This document shows, in pieces, positions 52,264-61,877 of a DNA stretch of 64,000 nucleotides. The stretch spans positions 79,518-143,517 of the forward strand of contig CAYOMD010000003.1 in NCBI GenBank assembly GCA_964404985.1, written 5' to 3'. Below the pieces are notes generated by a model. The model made no database searches. It was not told where the DNA came from and saw nothing but the letters and a program-made list of their open reading frames with translations. How positions within the stretch are numbered: position 1 is the stretch's first letter; each line of letters starts with the position of its first letter. Made by a program: the position numbers and the translations under genes. Source of the DNA: Hankyongella sp964404985. GTDB lineage: Bacteria > Pseudomonadota > Alphaproteobacteria > Sphingomonadales > Sphingomonadaceae.

Positions 52264-53020
52264 GGCGGGGGTCCTCGAATGTACGCTCACTCTGCCCGTT
52301 CAGCGGGTCCCCGCGCAAGGCTCGCCCGAGCGCGCGGAAATAAGCCTGCGACTGCGGGTTGGTATCCGTATCCCATTCCGGATGCCATTGCACAGCCAGC
52401 ACCGGCGCGCCGTTGATCCGGGTCGAGAACGCCTCCGGCAGTCCGTCCGGTGCGCGCGCCTCCACGGCCAGCCCCGCGCCGAGCCGGTCAATGCCCTGGT
52501 AATGCACGGAATTGACCGACAGCGCCGTCACGTCGAGCATAGCCGCCAGCATCCCGCCCGGCGTCACCGCCACCGGGTGACCATGGGCGAACATCGGGCC
52601 AAGCAGCGTCTTCTCCTCAGCGTGGTGCGCATGCCCCAGATCGCGCCGCAGGGTGCCGCCGAACGCGACATTCAGCTCCTGGAAGCCCCGGCAGATGCCG
52701 AACACCGGCCGGCTGTGCGCCGTCATCGCCTCCACCAGCGCCAGCACCATGGCATCCCGGTCCACGTCGAACGGGCCATCACCCGGATCGGGATCGCCGT
52801 AGCGACCCGGCGCGACATTGGACGGGCTGCCCGTGAGCAGGATGCCGTCCAGCCTCGGGGCGATCTCTCGGGCATCCATGAGGTCGGGTAGCGCCGGCAC
52901 GATCAGCCCCGCGACATCGGCATATTTCAGTGCGTTGACGATATAGCGGTTCTGCACCTGCTGGGCCATTTCCTGGCCGGAGGAGCGATTGCAGGCGATG
53001 ATGCCAAGGACCGGGCGCAT
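52238..53020 (-). CDS. puuD: Gamma-glutamyl-gamma-aminobutyrate hydrolase
   Basis: Class I glutamine amidotransferase-like hydrolase of 260 aa that releases GABA from gamma-glutamyl-GABA. The nucleophile is in PVFGICRGFQELNVAFGG and the His-Glu pair in VQWHPEWD. RPVLGIIACNRSSG at the N-terminus is the family start; ATG 53020 is used. It begins 1 nt after the potG stop. Confidence 0.9.
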   Translation of the reverse strand: MRPVLGIIACNRSSGQEMAQQVQNRYIVNALKYADVAGLIVPALPDLMDAREIAPRLDGILLTGSPSNVAPGRYGDPDPGDGPFDVDRDAMVLALVEAMTAHSRPVFGICRGFQELNVAFGGTLRRDLGHAHHAEEKTLLGPMFAHGHPVAVTPGGMLAAMLDVTALSVNSVHYQGIDRLGAGLAVEARAPDGLPEAFSTRINGAPVLAVQWHPEWDTDTNPQSQAYFRALGRALRGDPLNGQSERTFEDPRHDNTPPQL

Positions 53021-53021
53021 C

Positions 53022-54140
53022 TCAATTCTGCAGCACAATAACCGACTCGTGGTGCCAGGCGAGCCAGACCGGTTCATCCCAGGTGAAGTCCTCCTGGTCC
53101 CAGCGGGTGAGGTTTGGCCGGGTCACGCGTACCTCTTGGCCGGTCTCCAGCGTGACGAGATAGATCGACTCGCTCCCCAGATAGGAGACTGTGCGGATGG
53201 TGCCGGGCGTCACATTGTAGCCGGTCGGGACGTCCTCGATGGTGGGTGCCGTGGCATCGGCGCGCTTGTGCAGTTCGATCTTCTCCGGGCGGACAGCAGC
53301 CCAGACAGTCGCGCCGGCAGCACCAGTGACGCCGTGGTCGAGATAGATCGGGCAGCCGGCCTGCGCACTTTCGACGACTGCCCGGTGTGGCTCGTCGATG
53401 ACAAGCCGGCCTTCGAACAGGTTCACCGAGCCGAGGAAATCGGCGACGAACCGGTTGGCCGGAAACTCGTAGAGGTCTGACGGTGTGCCGGTCTGGGCCA
53501 GCAGTCCGCGGTTCATCACGGCCGCCCGGCAGGCCATGGCCAGCGCTTCGTCCTGATCATGGGTGACCATGACGAAGGTGATGCCGACATCGTCCTGCAA
53601 TTGCGCGAGCTCGAACCGCATGGCCTCGCGCAGTTTGGCATCAAGGGCCGACAGCGGCTCATCCAGCAGCAGCACCTTGGGCTGGTTGACCAGCGCGCGC
53701 GCCAGCGCCACCCGCTGCCGCTGGCCGCCGGAGAGCTGGTCCGGCTTGCGCGCGCCGAACCCTGCGAGCTTCACCTGCTCGAGCGCCCGCTCGGCACGGT
53801 CCCGTCGTTCCGCCGTGGCGACGCCGGCCATCTTCAGGCCGTAGGACACATTATCCAGCACGCTCAGGTGCGGGAACACGGCATAGGACTGGAATACCAT
53901 GTTGATCGGGCGCTTGTTGGGCGGCACCCGGCTCATGTCCTGCCCGTCGATGAGGATGCGCCCCTCCGTCGGTGCCTCGAACCCGGCGATCATGCGCAGC
54001 AAGGTGGTCTTGCCGCAGCCGGACGGGCCGAGCAGCGCGAAGAACTCGCCGGGCTGGATGGCAAGCGTGGCGTTATCGACCGCGACAACCGGCCCGAAGC
54101 GTTTGGTGATGTTTTCGATCTGAATGATGGGCTGGGTCAT
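53022..54140 (-). CDS. potG: Polyamine ABC transporter ATPase
   Basis: A 372-aa ATPase of the spermidine/putrescine importer family. Walker A GPSGCGKTT, signature LSGGQRQRVALARAL, Walker B VLLLDEPLSALD, the switch histidine in VMVTHDQDEAL, and a C-terminal TOBE domain of about 110 residues. It follows potI with a one-base overlap. With potF, potH and potI it makes a complete importer. Confidence 0.94.
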   Translation of the reverse strand: MTQPIIQIENITKRFGPVVAVDNATLAIQPGEFFALLGPSGCGKTTLLRMIAGFEAPTEGRILIDGQDMSRVPPNKRPINMVFQSYAVFPHLSVLDNVSYGLKMAGVATAERRDRAERALEQVKLAGFGARKPDQLSGGQRQRVALARALVNQPKVLLLDEPLSALDAKLREAMRFELAQLQDDVGITFVMVTHDQDEALAMACRAAVMNRGLLAQTGTPSDLYEFPANRFVADFLGSVNLFEGRLVIDEPHRAVVESAQAGCPIYLDHGVTGAAGATVWAAVRPEKIELHKRADATAPTIEDVPTGYNVTPGTIRTVSYLGSESIYLVTLETGQEVRVTRPNLTRWDQEDFTWDEPVWLAWHHESVIVLQN

Positions 54141-54964
54141 CAGTGCGCCTGTGCAGGGGCCTGCAGGCCACGTTGCGCCCGCAGCGCCAATATGGTCAGC
54201 AGGATAGTGATCGCCATGAGGACGGTGGAGGCGGCATTGACCGCCGGGGTCAGCGAGAACCGCACCATCGAGTAAACCTTGACCGGAAACGTCACCGTGT
54301 TCGGGCCCGATGTAAAGAAGGTGATGACGAAATCATCCAGGCTGAGCGTGAACGCCAGCAAGCCGCCTGCGATCAGGGCCGGCTTCATGTGCGGCACCAG
54401 GATATCCCGCAGCACGTTCCAGTCGCTGGCGCCGAGATCACGCGCCGCCTCCTCCATCTCCGGATTGAACGACAGCAGCCGCGCCCCGACCACGATGGCG
54501 ACAAACGGGAAGCAGAAGGAGATGTGCGCGATGGTCACAGCCCCCAGGTTGAGCGGCCAGGGCATATCCGTCGGCCAGCCGATCTTCACGAAGAAGGTGA
54601 GCATTGCCACGCCCATGCAGATCTCCGGCACCACGATCGGCAGCCCGAACAGGCCGCTGAAGACCGACCGCGCCGGGAAGCGGAACCGCCAGAGCAGCAA
54701 GGCGGCCATCGCCCCCAGCACCACGCTGACGATGGTCGCGACCAGCGCAATCACCAGGGAATTGGCGAATGCCTCCACAAGGCCGGAGTTTTCCCAGGCT
54801 TTCTGGTAGTATTTGAAGGTGAAGCCCTTCCAGACGATGTTGCGCTTGCTGTCATTGAAGCTGAACGCCACGAGCGCCAGCAGAGGAGCATAGAGGAACA
54901 GGAACACCAGCCCCAGCCACAGGCGCATCCAGCCGCGCCGGAGATAATCGAGAGGCTCGATCAT
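54140..54964 (-). CDS. potI: Polyamine ABC transporter permease (PotI/PotC type)
   Basis: A 274-aa inner-membrane permease with six hydrophobic segments and the EAA loop EEAARDLGASDWNVLRDILVPH that docks to the ATPase. The ATG at 54964 (MIEPLDYLRRGW) is 5 nt after the potH stop; the larger open frame upstream lies within potH and was rejected. Confidence 0.93.
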   Translation of the reverse strand: MIEPLDYLRRGWMRLWLGLVFLFLYAPLLALVAFSFNDSKRNIVWKGFTFKYYQKAWENSGLVEAFANSLVIALVATIVSVVLGAMAALLLWRFRFPARSVFSGLFGLPIVVPEICMGVAMLTFFVKIGWPTDMPWPLNLGAVTIAHISFCFPFVAIVVGARLLSFNPEMEEAARDLGASDWNVLRDILVPHMKPALIAGGLLAFTLSLDDFVITFFTSGPNTVTFPVKVYSMVRFSLTPAVNAASTVLMAITILLTILALRAQRGLQAPAQAH

Positions 54965-54969
54965 CGGCT

Positions 54970-55884
54970 TCACAGGGCACCGCCGCCGCGCTGGCCGTGC
55001 GCGCGGGCGACAATGCTGCGCACGAACAAGGCAATGAAGGTCGCATACATCAGCAGGAAGGAGAGCGCGGCCCCGAAGGGCCAGTCGTTGGCGCGCTTGA
55101 ACTGCCGCTCGATCACGTTGGCGATCAACTGGCTGGAGGGCCCGCCCAGCAGGTCCGGGGTCAGGTAGGCCCCCAGCGCCGGCACCATGGTGACAATCAC
55201 CCCGGAGACGATTCCGGGCAGCGCCAGCGGCCACACAACATGGACCATGGTGCGCAGATGCCCGGCCCCGAGGTCCAGGCTGGCCTCGATCAGCGAGCGA
55301 TCAATCCGCTCCAGCGCCGCATAGAGCGGCAGCACCATGAACGGCAAATGGACATAGACCAGCCCGAACACGACGGCGAAATCGGTGTAGAGCAGTTGCA
55401 GCGGCTGAAAAGGCGCCAGCGATCCCAAACCCAGCAGGCCGACCACAGCACTCACGCCGTCCCACACCCAGCCAAGGCCGCCGTTCAGGAACCCGTTGGT
55501 GCGCAGCACGGCGATCAGCGCGTAGGTGCGGATCAGCAGGTTAGTCCAGAACGGCAACATGACCAGCAGCAGCAGCACGGTCTTGGCGCGCGGCTGGGCA
55601 AAGACAATGGCAAGTGCGACCGGAAACCCCGCGATCAGGCAGATCAGCGTCGTCGCGCCGGCAATCCAGAGCGATTTCAGCATGATCTCGAGATACAGCG
55701 GCTCCAGCGCGCGCTGATAATTCGCCAGGGTGCCGGTGATCGAGACTTCGGCAAGGCCGCTGTTCTCGCCGAAGCTCAGCAGCCAGACCCCACCCAGCGG
55801 CAGCAGAAACAGCACAAGCAGCCAGGCAACCGGCGGGATGGCCAGACTGGCGAAAAAACCTGTGTTGTGTCGCCAGTCGCGCAC
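54970..55884 (-). CDS. potH: Polyamine ABC transporter permease (PotH/PotB type)
   Basis: A 304-aa permease with six membrane segments and the EAA-type loop IEASLDLGAGHLRTMVHVVW. Segments LPFWTNLLIRTYALIAVLRT and GAYLTPDLLGG are typical of PotB/PotH. It lies 6 nt after potF. An open frame of over 200 codons on the other strand is a shadow. Confidence 0.93.
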   Translation of the reverse strand: MRDWRHNTGFFASLAIPPVAWLLVLFLLPLGGVWLLSFGENSGLAEVSITGTLANYQRALEPLYLEIMLKSLWIAGATTLICLIAGFPVALAIVFAQPRAKTVLLLLVMLPFWTNLLIRTYALIAVLRTNGFLNGGLGWVWDGVSAVVGLLGLGSLAPFQPLQLLYTDFAVVFGLVYVHLPFMVLPLYAALERIDRSLIEASLDLGAGHLRTMVHVVWPLALPGIVSGVIVTMVPALGAYLTPDLLGGPSSQLIANVIERQFKRANDWPFGAALSFLLMYATFIALFVRSIVARAHGQRGGGAL

Positions 55885-55890
55885 GCGGGG

Positions 55891-56988
55891 TTAGGCCGCG
55901 CGAACCCTGGTCATTGCCGCCTCGAACGCTTGCGCGATATCCGCCCCGGCAAACCGGCCATACTCGCACAGCGACAGCACCTCCGCCGACGGATAGATGA
56001 CGGGGCTGTTCTTGTAGCTGTCGTCCATCAGGGCTTTGGCGGCCAGGTTCGGCGTCGGATACTGGATCGTCTCGGTAATCTTCTTGTCGTTCTCGGCGTC
56101 GAGAATGAAGTTGATGAAGGCATGGGCATTGTCCGGGTGCGGCGCGCCGAGCGGGATGCACAGGTTATCGGTGTTCAGCAGGCTGCCTTCCTTGGGCACC
56201 ACGAAATCGATATCCGGGTCTTCCAGGATGCGCTGGGCGATATCGCCGTTATACTCGACCACCAGATCGACCTCGCCACTCACCAGCAGATCCTGGCCGT
56301 TGTCGTCGTGGAACGCCTTGATGTTCTTCTTCTGCTTGATCAGCATCGTCTCGACCTGGTTCAGCAGTTCCGGCGAGAAGTCGTTCACGCTCTTGCCGAG
56401 ATACTTGAAGCCAAGGCGGAAGACATCCGAGGCCTCGCTCAGCATCGCGATGCGACCGGCATAGTCGTCCGAGTCGTATATATATTTCCAGCTATCGGGA
56501 ACGGCCTTCACCTTCGATTTGCGGTAGCCGATCCCGATCACCAGCCAGGTATAAGGGACCGAGTGGGCCTGACCGGGATCGTAGCTGATGTCCCGCCATT
56601 CCGGGCCGATATTGACCAGGTTGGGGATCTTCTTCTGGTCGATCGGCATCAGCATCTTGGCCTCGACCATGCGGGTCACGAACTCGTTGGACGGCACGAT
56701 GAGGTCGTATCCGGGGTTGCCGGCGCGCATCTTGGCGAACAGGTCGTCGTTGGTGGCAAACAGGTCCATCTTGACCTCGATGCCAGTAGACGCCTTGAAA
56801 TCGTCCAGCGTCGTCTCGCCGATGTAGTCGGCCCAGGTGAAGAAATTGAGCTTCTTTTCCTCTGCAGAGCCGCTGGCCGGGGCTGTCTCGCTCTTGCCGC
56901 AACTGCTCAGGGAGAAACCGATCCCGGCGACACCCAGCGCTGCCAGCGCCCGGCGGCGCGTCAGTCCGCGATAGAAAGTCCCTTGCAT
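55891..56988 (-). CDS. potF: Polyamine-binding protein, twin-arginine lipoprotein
   Basis: A 365-aa extracytoplasmic binding protein of the PotF/PotD/SpuD family. The N-terminus has LTRRRALAALGVAGIGFSLS followed by SCG, a twin-arginine-like signal combined with a lipobox cysteine. The ligand-pocket region includes NFFTWADYIGETTLDDFKAS, and YDLIVPSNEFVTRM. The start at 56988 has GGGAGACGG just upstream. Gene order potF-potH-potI-potG is canonical. Putrescine or spermidine specificity is not decided. Confidence 0.92.
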   Translation of the reverse strand: MQGTFYRGLTRRRALAALGVAGIGFSLSSCGKSETAPASGSAEEKKLNFFTWADYIGETTLDDFKASTGIEVKMDLFATNDDLFAKMRAGNPGYDLIVPSNEFVTRMVEAKMLMPIDQKKIPNLVNIGPEWRDISYDPGQAHSVPYTWLVIGIGYRKSKVKAVPDSWKYIYDSDDYAGRIAMLSEASDVFRLGFKYLGKSVNDFSPELLNQVETMLIKQKKNIKAFHDDNGQDLLVSGEVDLVVEYNGDIAQRILEDPDIDFVVPKEGSLLNTDNLCIPLGAPHPDNAHAFINFILDAENDKKITETIQYPTPNLAAKALMDDSYKNSPVIYPSAEVLSLCEYGRFAGADIAQAFEAAMTRVRAA

Positions 56989-57080
56989 AACCGTCTCCCT
57001 GTCCCGCATTCCCTGAAACATTACGTCAATTGCGCAGCGCCGCAATCCGCTTTTCTTGCGTCATGGATATTTCTGTCCCG

Positions 57081-58436
57081 TCATGCATTGCGCAGGTACC
57101 AGGCATAATCGAGGCTGGGTACCAGCGCGCTGTAGCGCTCATGCTCGGCCCGCTTCATGGTGACGTACATCTCGCAAAAGCGCTGCCCCAGATACTCGCT
57201 CATCAGGCTTGATGCCGCAAAGCTGTCCAGTGCTTGCGCCCAGACCGTGGGCAGCGTCGCAGTTCCATAGCCGTTGTCGGCAACCGGCGGGCCGGGGTCG
57301 CATTGCGCAGTCAAGCCATAGTGAATGCCGGCCAGCACCGCGGCCACCGCCAGATAAGGGTTGGCGTCCGCGCCGGCGACCCGGTGTTCCAGGTGGCGGC
57401 TGGACGGGCTGCCAGCCGGCACGCGCAACGCCACAGTCCGGTTGTTGACACCCCAACTTGGGCTGGTTGGCGCATAGGAGTTGGCGCGGAACCGGCGATA
57501 GCTGTTGGCGTTGGGAGCCAGGATCGCCATGCTGTCGGCGAGCGTCTCTCGCAGGCCGCCGATGGCATGATGCAGCGCCGGGCTGCCCGTCGGGTCGGCA
57601 TCGGCGAAGATGTTGCGACCCTCCCGATCCTCGATGCTGACATGGATATGGAGGCCGGACCCGGCGCACTCGGCAAACGGCTTGGCCATGAAGGTCGCCT
57701 CCATGCCGTGGTTCAACGCGACCCCTTTGGCGGCGCGCTTGTAGAGCACGGCGTCGTCGGCGGCGCGCAAAGCATCCGGCTTGTGGGCAAGCGTCAGTTC
57801 GATCTGACCGGGCGAATATTCCGAGATCGCCCCTTCAAGCGGCAAACCCTGGACATCGCACACCGCGTACAACTCACGCAGGAACGCATCGACCTCGTGC
57901 AACTCTGCCAGGCCATAGACCTCATTGCGCGTCTGGCGCTCGCCGGTGCGGGTACAGGCGCGCAACCTCGGGGTGTCGGTCGATCCGGCCTCAACCAGAT
58001 AATATTCCAGTTCGCACGCCAGCACCGGGGTCAGCCCGTCGGCGGCAAAACGGTCGAGTACCCCCTGCAGCACCTGCCGGGGGTCGAGCACACACGGTGC
58101 ACCATCCAGTTCGACCATGGTGCACACCACCTGCGCCGAGTCCGGCCCCTGCCAGGGTGTCAGCACCAACGTGCCGGGGACCGGGCGCACGAGGCAGTCC
58201 GGGTCACCGGCCTCCCACACCAGGCCGGTCTCGGCCGTGTCGGCGCCCGTAATGTCGGTCACCATGAGAGAAAGCGGCAGGAACCGGCCCTGCTCGTAGA
58301 CGGCGCGCAGTTCATGCCGGCGCAACCGCTTGCCACGCGGCACGCCACTCAGCGGCGTCACCACAAGATCGACGAACTGTACCTCAGGGTGTGCCGCAAG
58401 AAAGGAATCGCATTCAGAAACAGCAGCAAACTTCAT
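57081..58436 (-). CDS. puuA: Glutamine synthetase-family gamma-glutamylpolyamine synthetase, copy 1
   Basis: A 451-aa type III glutamine synthetase-like ligase that, by context, joins glutamate to putrescine. It has the metal-ligand segments ELEYYLVE, EYSPGQIELTLAHKPDAL, GLHIHVSIED and the ATP/phosphate region YRRFRANSYAPTSPSWGVNN. It is 4 nt downstream of the second copy. The two differ through much of their length, so this is an old duplication or two different substrate specificities. Confidence 0.87.
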   Translation of the reverse strand: MKFAAVSECDSFLAAHPEVQFVDLVVTPLSGVPRGKRLRRHELRAVYEQGRFLPLSLMVTDITGADTAETGLVWEAGDPDCLVRPVPGTLVLTPWQGPDSAQVVCTMVELDGAPCVLDPRQVLQGVLDRFAADGLTPVLACELEYYLVEAGSTDTPRLRACTRTGERQTRNEVYGLAELHEVDAFLRELYAVCDVQGLPLEGAISEYSPGQIELTLAHKPDALRAADDAVLYKRAAKGVALNHGMEATFMAKPFAECAGSGLHIHVSIEDREGRNIFADADPTGSPALHHAIGGLRETLADSMAILAPNANSYRRFRANSYAPTSPSWGVNNRTVALRVPAGSPSSRHLEHRVAGADANPYLAVAAVLAGIHYGLTAQCDPGPPVADNGYGTATLPTVWAQALDSFAASSLMSEYLGQRFCEMYVTMKRAEHERYSALVPSLDYAWYLRNA

Positions 58437-58440
58437 AGGA

Positions 58441-59793
58441 TCAGACTTTCAGTAGCAGGTGCTCGCGTTCCCAGGAGCTGATGACTGCCTGATAAGCGTC
58501 CAGCTCCGCCTGCTTGATGGCGATGAACGCGCGCACAAAGTCATCACCGAAATATTTCTTGGCGGGCTTGCAGTGCCCCAGGCGGTCCACGGCCTCATAG
58601 AGCGTGCGCGGGAGTGTGCGTGCCAGCCGGTAGGCACTGCCGGTGATCTGCGGGCGCGGCTGCATGCGCTCCAGAATGCCGATATAGCCGCAGAGCAGGG
58701 TTGTCGCGAAGGCCAGATAGGCGTTGGCGTCGGCACCCGGCAGGCGGTTCTCGATCCGCCGGTTCTGCGGGCTGGAATGCGGCACCCGCAAGCCGCAGGA
58801 CCGATTGTCCACCCCCCATTGCACGTTGATCGGCGCATCGAACTGCGGACGCATGCGCCGGAAGCTGTTGACGTTGGGGGCCAGCAGCGGCGTCATCTGC
58901 GGCAGCAGCCGCTGCAGACCGGCGACATAGGCCTTGAAGATCGCGCTGTCCTTGCCTTGCTTGGTCGCGAAGATGTTCTGGCCGGTTGTTGCATCGACCA
59001 GAGACTGGTGGATGTGCATGGCGCTGCCCGGCTGGTTTTCCATCGGCTTGGCCATGAAGGTCGCGTAGACGCCATGCTGGAGCGCCACCTGCCGGACGAT
59101 GCGCTTGAACAGTGTCACCTGGTCCGCCAGCTCCAGCGGATCGCCATGGTGGAAGTTCACCTCGAGCTGCGCCGCACCCGCCTCGTGGATCAGGGTGTCG
59201 ATATCGAGGTTGGCGCGCTCACTGTATTCATAAATGTCCTCGATTAACGCTTCATATTCGTTGACAGCCTCCAGGCCGTAGGGCTGGCTGCCGGTCTCCG
59301 GGCGGCCCGAGCGGCCGAGTGGCGGCACCAGCGGCAGGTCCGGGTCCGGGTTGACCGCCGTCAGGAAGAACTCCAGCTCTGGTGCCACGACCGGCTTCCA
59401 GCCCTTGTCCGCGTAGAGCTTCAGCACCCGGCGCAGCACGTTGCGCGGCGCGATCGACAGCGGCTCCTCGTCAGAGGTCAGGGGGTCCATGATCACGAAC
59501 GCCGTCGGGGTCTTGTAGCCGCTTGCCATGCGGATGGTGGTCGGGTCCGGCACCAGGATCACATCAGGGTCAGTATAGGGTGCCACGGACTCGTCGTCGG
59601 GATAATCCCCGGTCACGGTGACGACGAAGATGCTGGAGGCGATGCGCAGGGTCTTCTCCCGCACGCCTTTGAGAAACTTGGCCGCCGGGACCACCTTGCC
59701 GCGCAGGATGCCGTTCATGTCCGGCACCATGCACTCGATTTCACCGACGCCGTGGGTGTTGATCCAGTCTTCCAATTCGCCGACGATGGCCAT
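58441..59793 (-). CDS. puuA: Glutamine synthetase-family gamma-glutamylpolyamine synthetase, copy 2
   Basis: A 450-aa paralogue of the neighbour. Motifs: ELEFFLTAVNPD, AGAAQLEVNFHHGDPLELAD, AMHIHQSLVD and FRRMRPQFDAPINVQWGVDN. The strong Shine-Dalgarno GAAGGAG precedes ATG 59793. It is first in the probable operon running through puuA, pot, puuD and spuC. Which copy acts on putrescine and which on another polyamine or amine cannot be told here. Confidence 0.88.
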   Translation of the reverse strand: MAIVGELEDWINTHGVGEIECMVPDMNGILRGKVVPAAKFLKGVREKTLRIASSIFVVTVTGDYPDDESVAPYTDPDVILVPDPTTIRMASGYKTPTAFVIMDPLTSDEEPLSIAPRNVLRRVLKLYADKGWKPVVAPELEFFLTAVNPDPDLPLVPPLGRSGRPETGSQPYGLEAVNEYEALIEDIYEYSERANLDIDTLIHEAGAAQLEVNFHHGDPLELADQVTLFKRIVRQVALQHGVYATFMAKPMENQPGSAMHIHQSLVDATTGQNIFATKQGKDSAIFKAYVAGLQRLLPQMTPLLAPNVNSFRRMRPQFDAPINVQWGVDNRSCGLRVPHSSPQNRRIENRLPGADANAYLAFATTLLCGYIGILERMQPRPQITGSAYRLARTLPRTLYEAVDRLGHCKPAKKYFGDDFVRAFIAIKQAELDAYQAVISSWEREHLLLKV

Positions 59794-59950
59794 GGCGGCT
59801 CTCCTTCATGCACAGCCTAGCATGGCGAGAGCGGAAGTCTTGGAAAAAAACCAAACCCTTGGGGGGTAGCTGCGGCAACCTTCTTGCCACCTCGCCTGCT
59901 CTCCTCCTGCATGCAAATGGAGAGTCTTTAACACCGTAGCAGTCTAGGAC

Positions 59951-60595
59951 TCAGCTAGATTGGGCAATCTCGGCGTTGCGCTTCCAGCAGGACGCGAGCC
60001 GTGGCAAGGCATCCGCGGCACCGGCGATAGCTGCAAGCCTGGGGCAGTGCGCGGCGAACCATGGCCGGCGTGGTCTCCAGTGGGTCATGCCGGCTATGTA
60101 GATGTCCAGGGCACTGAAGCGTTCGCCCAAAAACCACGGCGTGCCGGCTGCTGCATCAAGCAGGGTGTACAATCGTTCGGCGTAAGTATCTGTGGCAGAA
60201 CGGAAACCTGTGCGTGCCGCTTCCAGTGCCACAAAGCGCGAAGGGTCGTCGCCGTAGGTGAAAGTCGGGTAAATGTTGGCAACGATGAACACCATCCAGC
60301 GCAGAAACGCGGCACGCTGCGGCGCATCTGGTCCCGGCACCAGGCTGTCATCGCGCGTCAGGTCGGCAAGATAGAGCGTGATTGCGGCGCTTTCGGTCAT
60401 CACCTGCCCATCCGTCAGCACCAGCGTCGGTACCTGCGCCACCGGGTTGACCCGAGCCAGTGCCACCCGCGCCTCGGCGGAGGCGAACAGGTTGCCGACG
60501 CTTTCGTAGCGGTAGGGCAATCCATACCAGTCAAGCTGCGCCTCCACCAACATCGAGCCCCAGCCAGGTTCCCCGTATAAAATCATCTCGGACAT
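59951..60595 (-). CDS. Glutathione S-transferase family protein
   Basis: A 214-aa GST. The N-terminal thioredoxin-like domain includes the cis-proline motif QVPTLVLTDG and the ESAAI segment (MTESAAITLYL). The C-terminal helical domain includes LGERFSALDIYIAGM. The start at 60595 (MSEMILYGEPGWGSM) is chosen; the longer frame lies inside the puuB gene. It sits between puuB and puuA and may be detoxifying aldehydes or peroxide from polyamine oxidation; that role is inference. Confidence 0.85.
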   Translation of the reverse strand: MSEMILYGEPGWGSMLVEAQLDWYGLPYRYESVGNLFASAEARVALARVNPVAQVPTLVLTDGQVMTESAAITLYLADLTRDDSLVPGPDAPQRAAFLRWMVFIVANIYPTFTYGDDPSRFVALEAARTGFRSATDTYAERLYTLLDAAAGTPWFLGERFSALDIYIAGMTHWRPRRPWFAAHCPRLAAIAGAADALPRLASCWKRNAEIAQSS

Positions 60596-60611
60596 TGTTC
60601 GCCTCCCGTCT

Positions 60612-61877
60612 TCACCGTTCCAGTCGGTCGCGCAGGGCATAGTAGAGCATCCCCGCCGTGTAGAGCGGCCCCCGCAGCATCCTGCCGCCCGGCCAGCGCG
60701 GGGCCGGCAGCGCCGCGAGCTGGTCGTACACACGGCTGTCCCCGCACAGATGGTCGGCGATACCCTTGCCGTAATACGGGGCCAGCAGGCAGCCTTGTCC
60801 GGAATAGCCATGGGCAAAATACAGGGGTGCGCTGCCTGGCCCCCTGATGTGTCCTACCTGCGGCAGGCGGTTGCGCGTAATGCCGACCAGCCCGGACCAG
60901 GCATAGTCAATCCGGGCCTGATCCAGCGCCGGAAACACCCCCAGCATGTGCGGCCGCACGAACGCTGCCACATCCCGGCGCGGCACCTGCGTATAGGTCT
61001 CCCCGCCGGAGAACAGCAGCCGGTTGTCCGCAGAGAGCCGGTAATAGTCGAGCGCAAACCGGCTGTCGGCCACCGCCGCCCGGCCGGGCAGCAGGGTATC
61101 AGCAAGCTCAAACGGCAGTGGCTCGGTTGCAATGCAGTAGCTGGCAACCGGCATGATCGCACCGGCCAGATGCGGCGACAACGCTCCGATCAGGGCGTCA
61201 CACGCCAGCAGGCCAGCCTTCGCCCGCACCGTGCCTGCCGTCGTTCGCGCCACCACGCTTGGCCCGGCCTGTTCCAGCGCCAGCACCCGGCTGCCTTCAT
61301 GGAGGAAGGCACCAGCGGCCTGCGCCTTGCGGGCCAGAGAGCGCAGAAACTTGAGCGGGTGGAAATGGCCACCCAGCCGGTCATAGACAGCCCCGGCATA
61401 GCCGCCGCCTGTCACGTGCTGCGGGAGGGCATCCCGCGCGACCAGGTCCAGGTGATCGAAGCCAAGCCTGTCGCGAATAAAGGCGACCTCTGCCGATGTG
61501 GCTGCAAAATCCCGCGGAGTCACGCAGGCATGGAGGTGCCCCGGCGTCAGGTCGCAGTCGTCGGCCAGCGACCACACCAGATCGCGCGCCTCAAGCCCCA
61601 GCCGATAGAGCGCCTGTGCTCCGGCCAGTCCATGACGGCGGGCCTGCGCTTGCCAGTCCAGCCGGAAGCCGGGGATCAACTGGCCACCATTGCGCCCGGA
61701 GGCCCCGGCACCCAATGTTTCGGCCTCCAGCACGACAACAGTACATCCGGCCCGCGCCAGATGGTAGGCGGCGGAAATACCGGTCAACCCACCGCCGATG
61801 ACGACGACATCCGCCTGCACGTCACGCTGCAAAGGAGGGCCATTGAGCTCCTCCCCTGCGGTGGCTTGGTAATACAT
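60612..61877 (-). CDS. puuB: Gamma-glutamylputrescine oxidoreductase (FAD)
   Basis: A 421-aa DadA-type flavin oxidase. The dinucleotide-binding motif is VVVIGGGLTGISAAYHLARA; GAGASGRNGGQLIPGF is the second flavin motif; the C-terminal flavin segment is FAHGYSGQGCLLAPYYGK. By family and context it oxidises gamma-glutamylputrescine to the aldehyde with release of hydrogen peroxide. Its start shares one base with the dnaE stop (TGATG). Confidence 0.88.
   Translation of the reverse strand: MYYQATAGEELNGPPLQRDVQADVVVIGGGLTGISAAYHLARAGCTVVVLEAETLGAGASGRNGGQLIPGFRLDWQAQARRHGLAGAQALYRLGLEARDLVWSLADDCDLTPGHLHACVTPRDFAATSAEVAFIRDRLGFDHLDLVARDALPQHVTGGGYAGAVYDRLGGHFHPLKFLRSLARKAQAAGAFLHEGSRVLALEQAGPSVVARTTAGTVRAKAGLLACDALIGALSPHLAGAIMPVASYCIATEPLPFELADTLLPGRAAVADSRFALDYYRLSADNRLLFSGGETYTQVPRRDVAAFVRPHMLGVFPALDQARIDYAWSGLVGITRNRLPQVGHIRGPGSAPLYFAHGYSGQGCLLAPYYGKGIADHLCGDSRVYDQLAALPAPRWPGGRMLRGPLYTAGMLYYALRDRLER

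Noticed and set aside
54997..57108. 703-codon open frame opposite potH and potF
   Set aside because: It is the longest antisense frame in the window, but spans two well-supported pot genes and their junction. The composition is that of a shadow frame.
57234..58481. 415-codon open frame opposite the first PuuA-type gene
   Set aside because: Antisense to an intact glutamine synthetase-family gene; no recognisable domain.
59794..59950. Rho-independent terminator after the glutathione S-transferase gene
   Set aside because: A T run (TTTGGTTTTTTTCC on the minus strand) is present, but the only nearby hairpin (GGCAA/TTGCC) is short and too far upstream of it.
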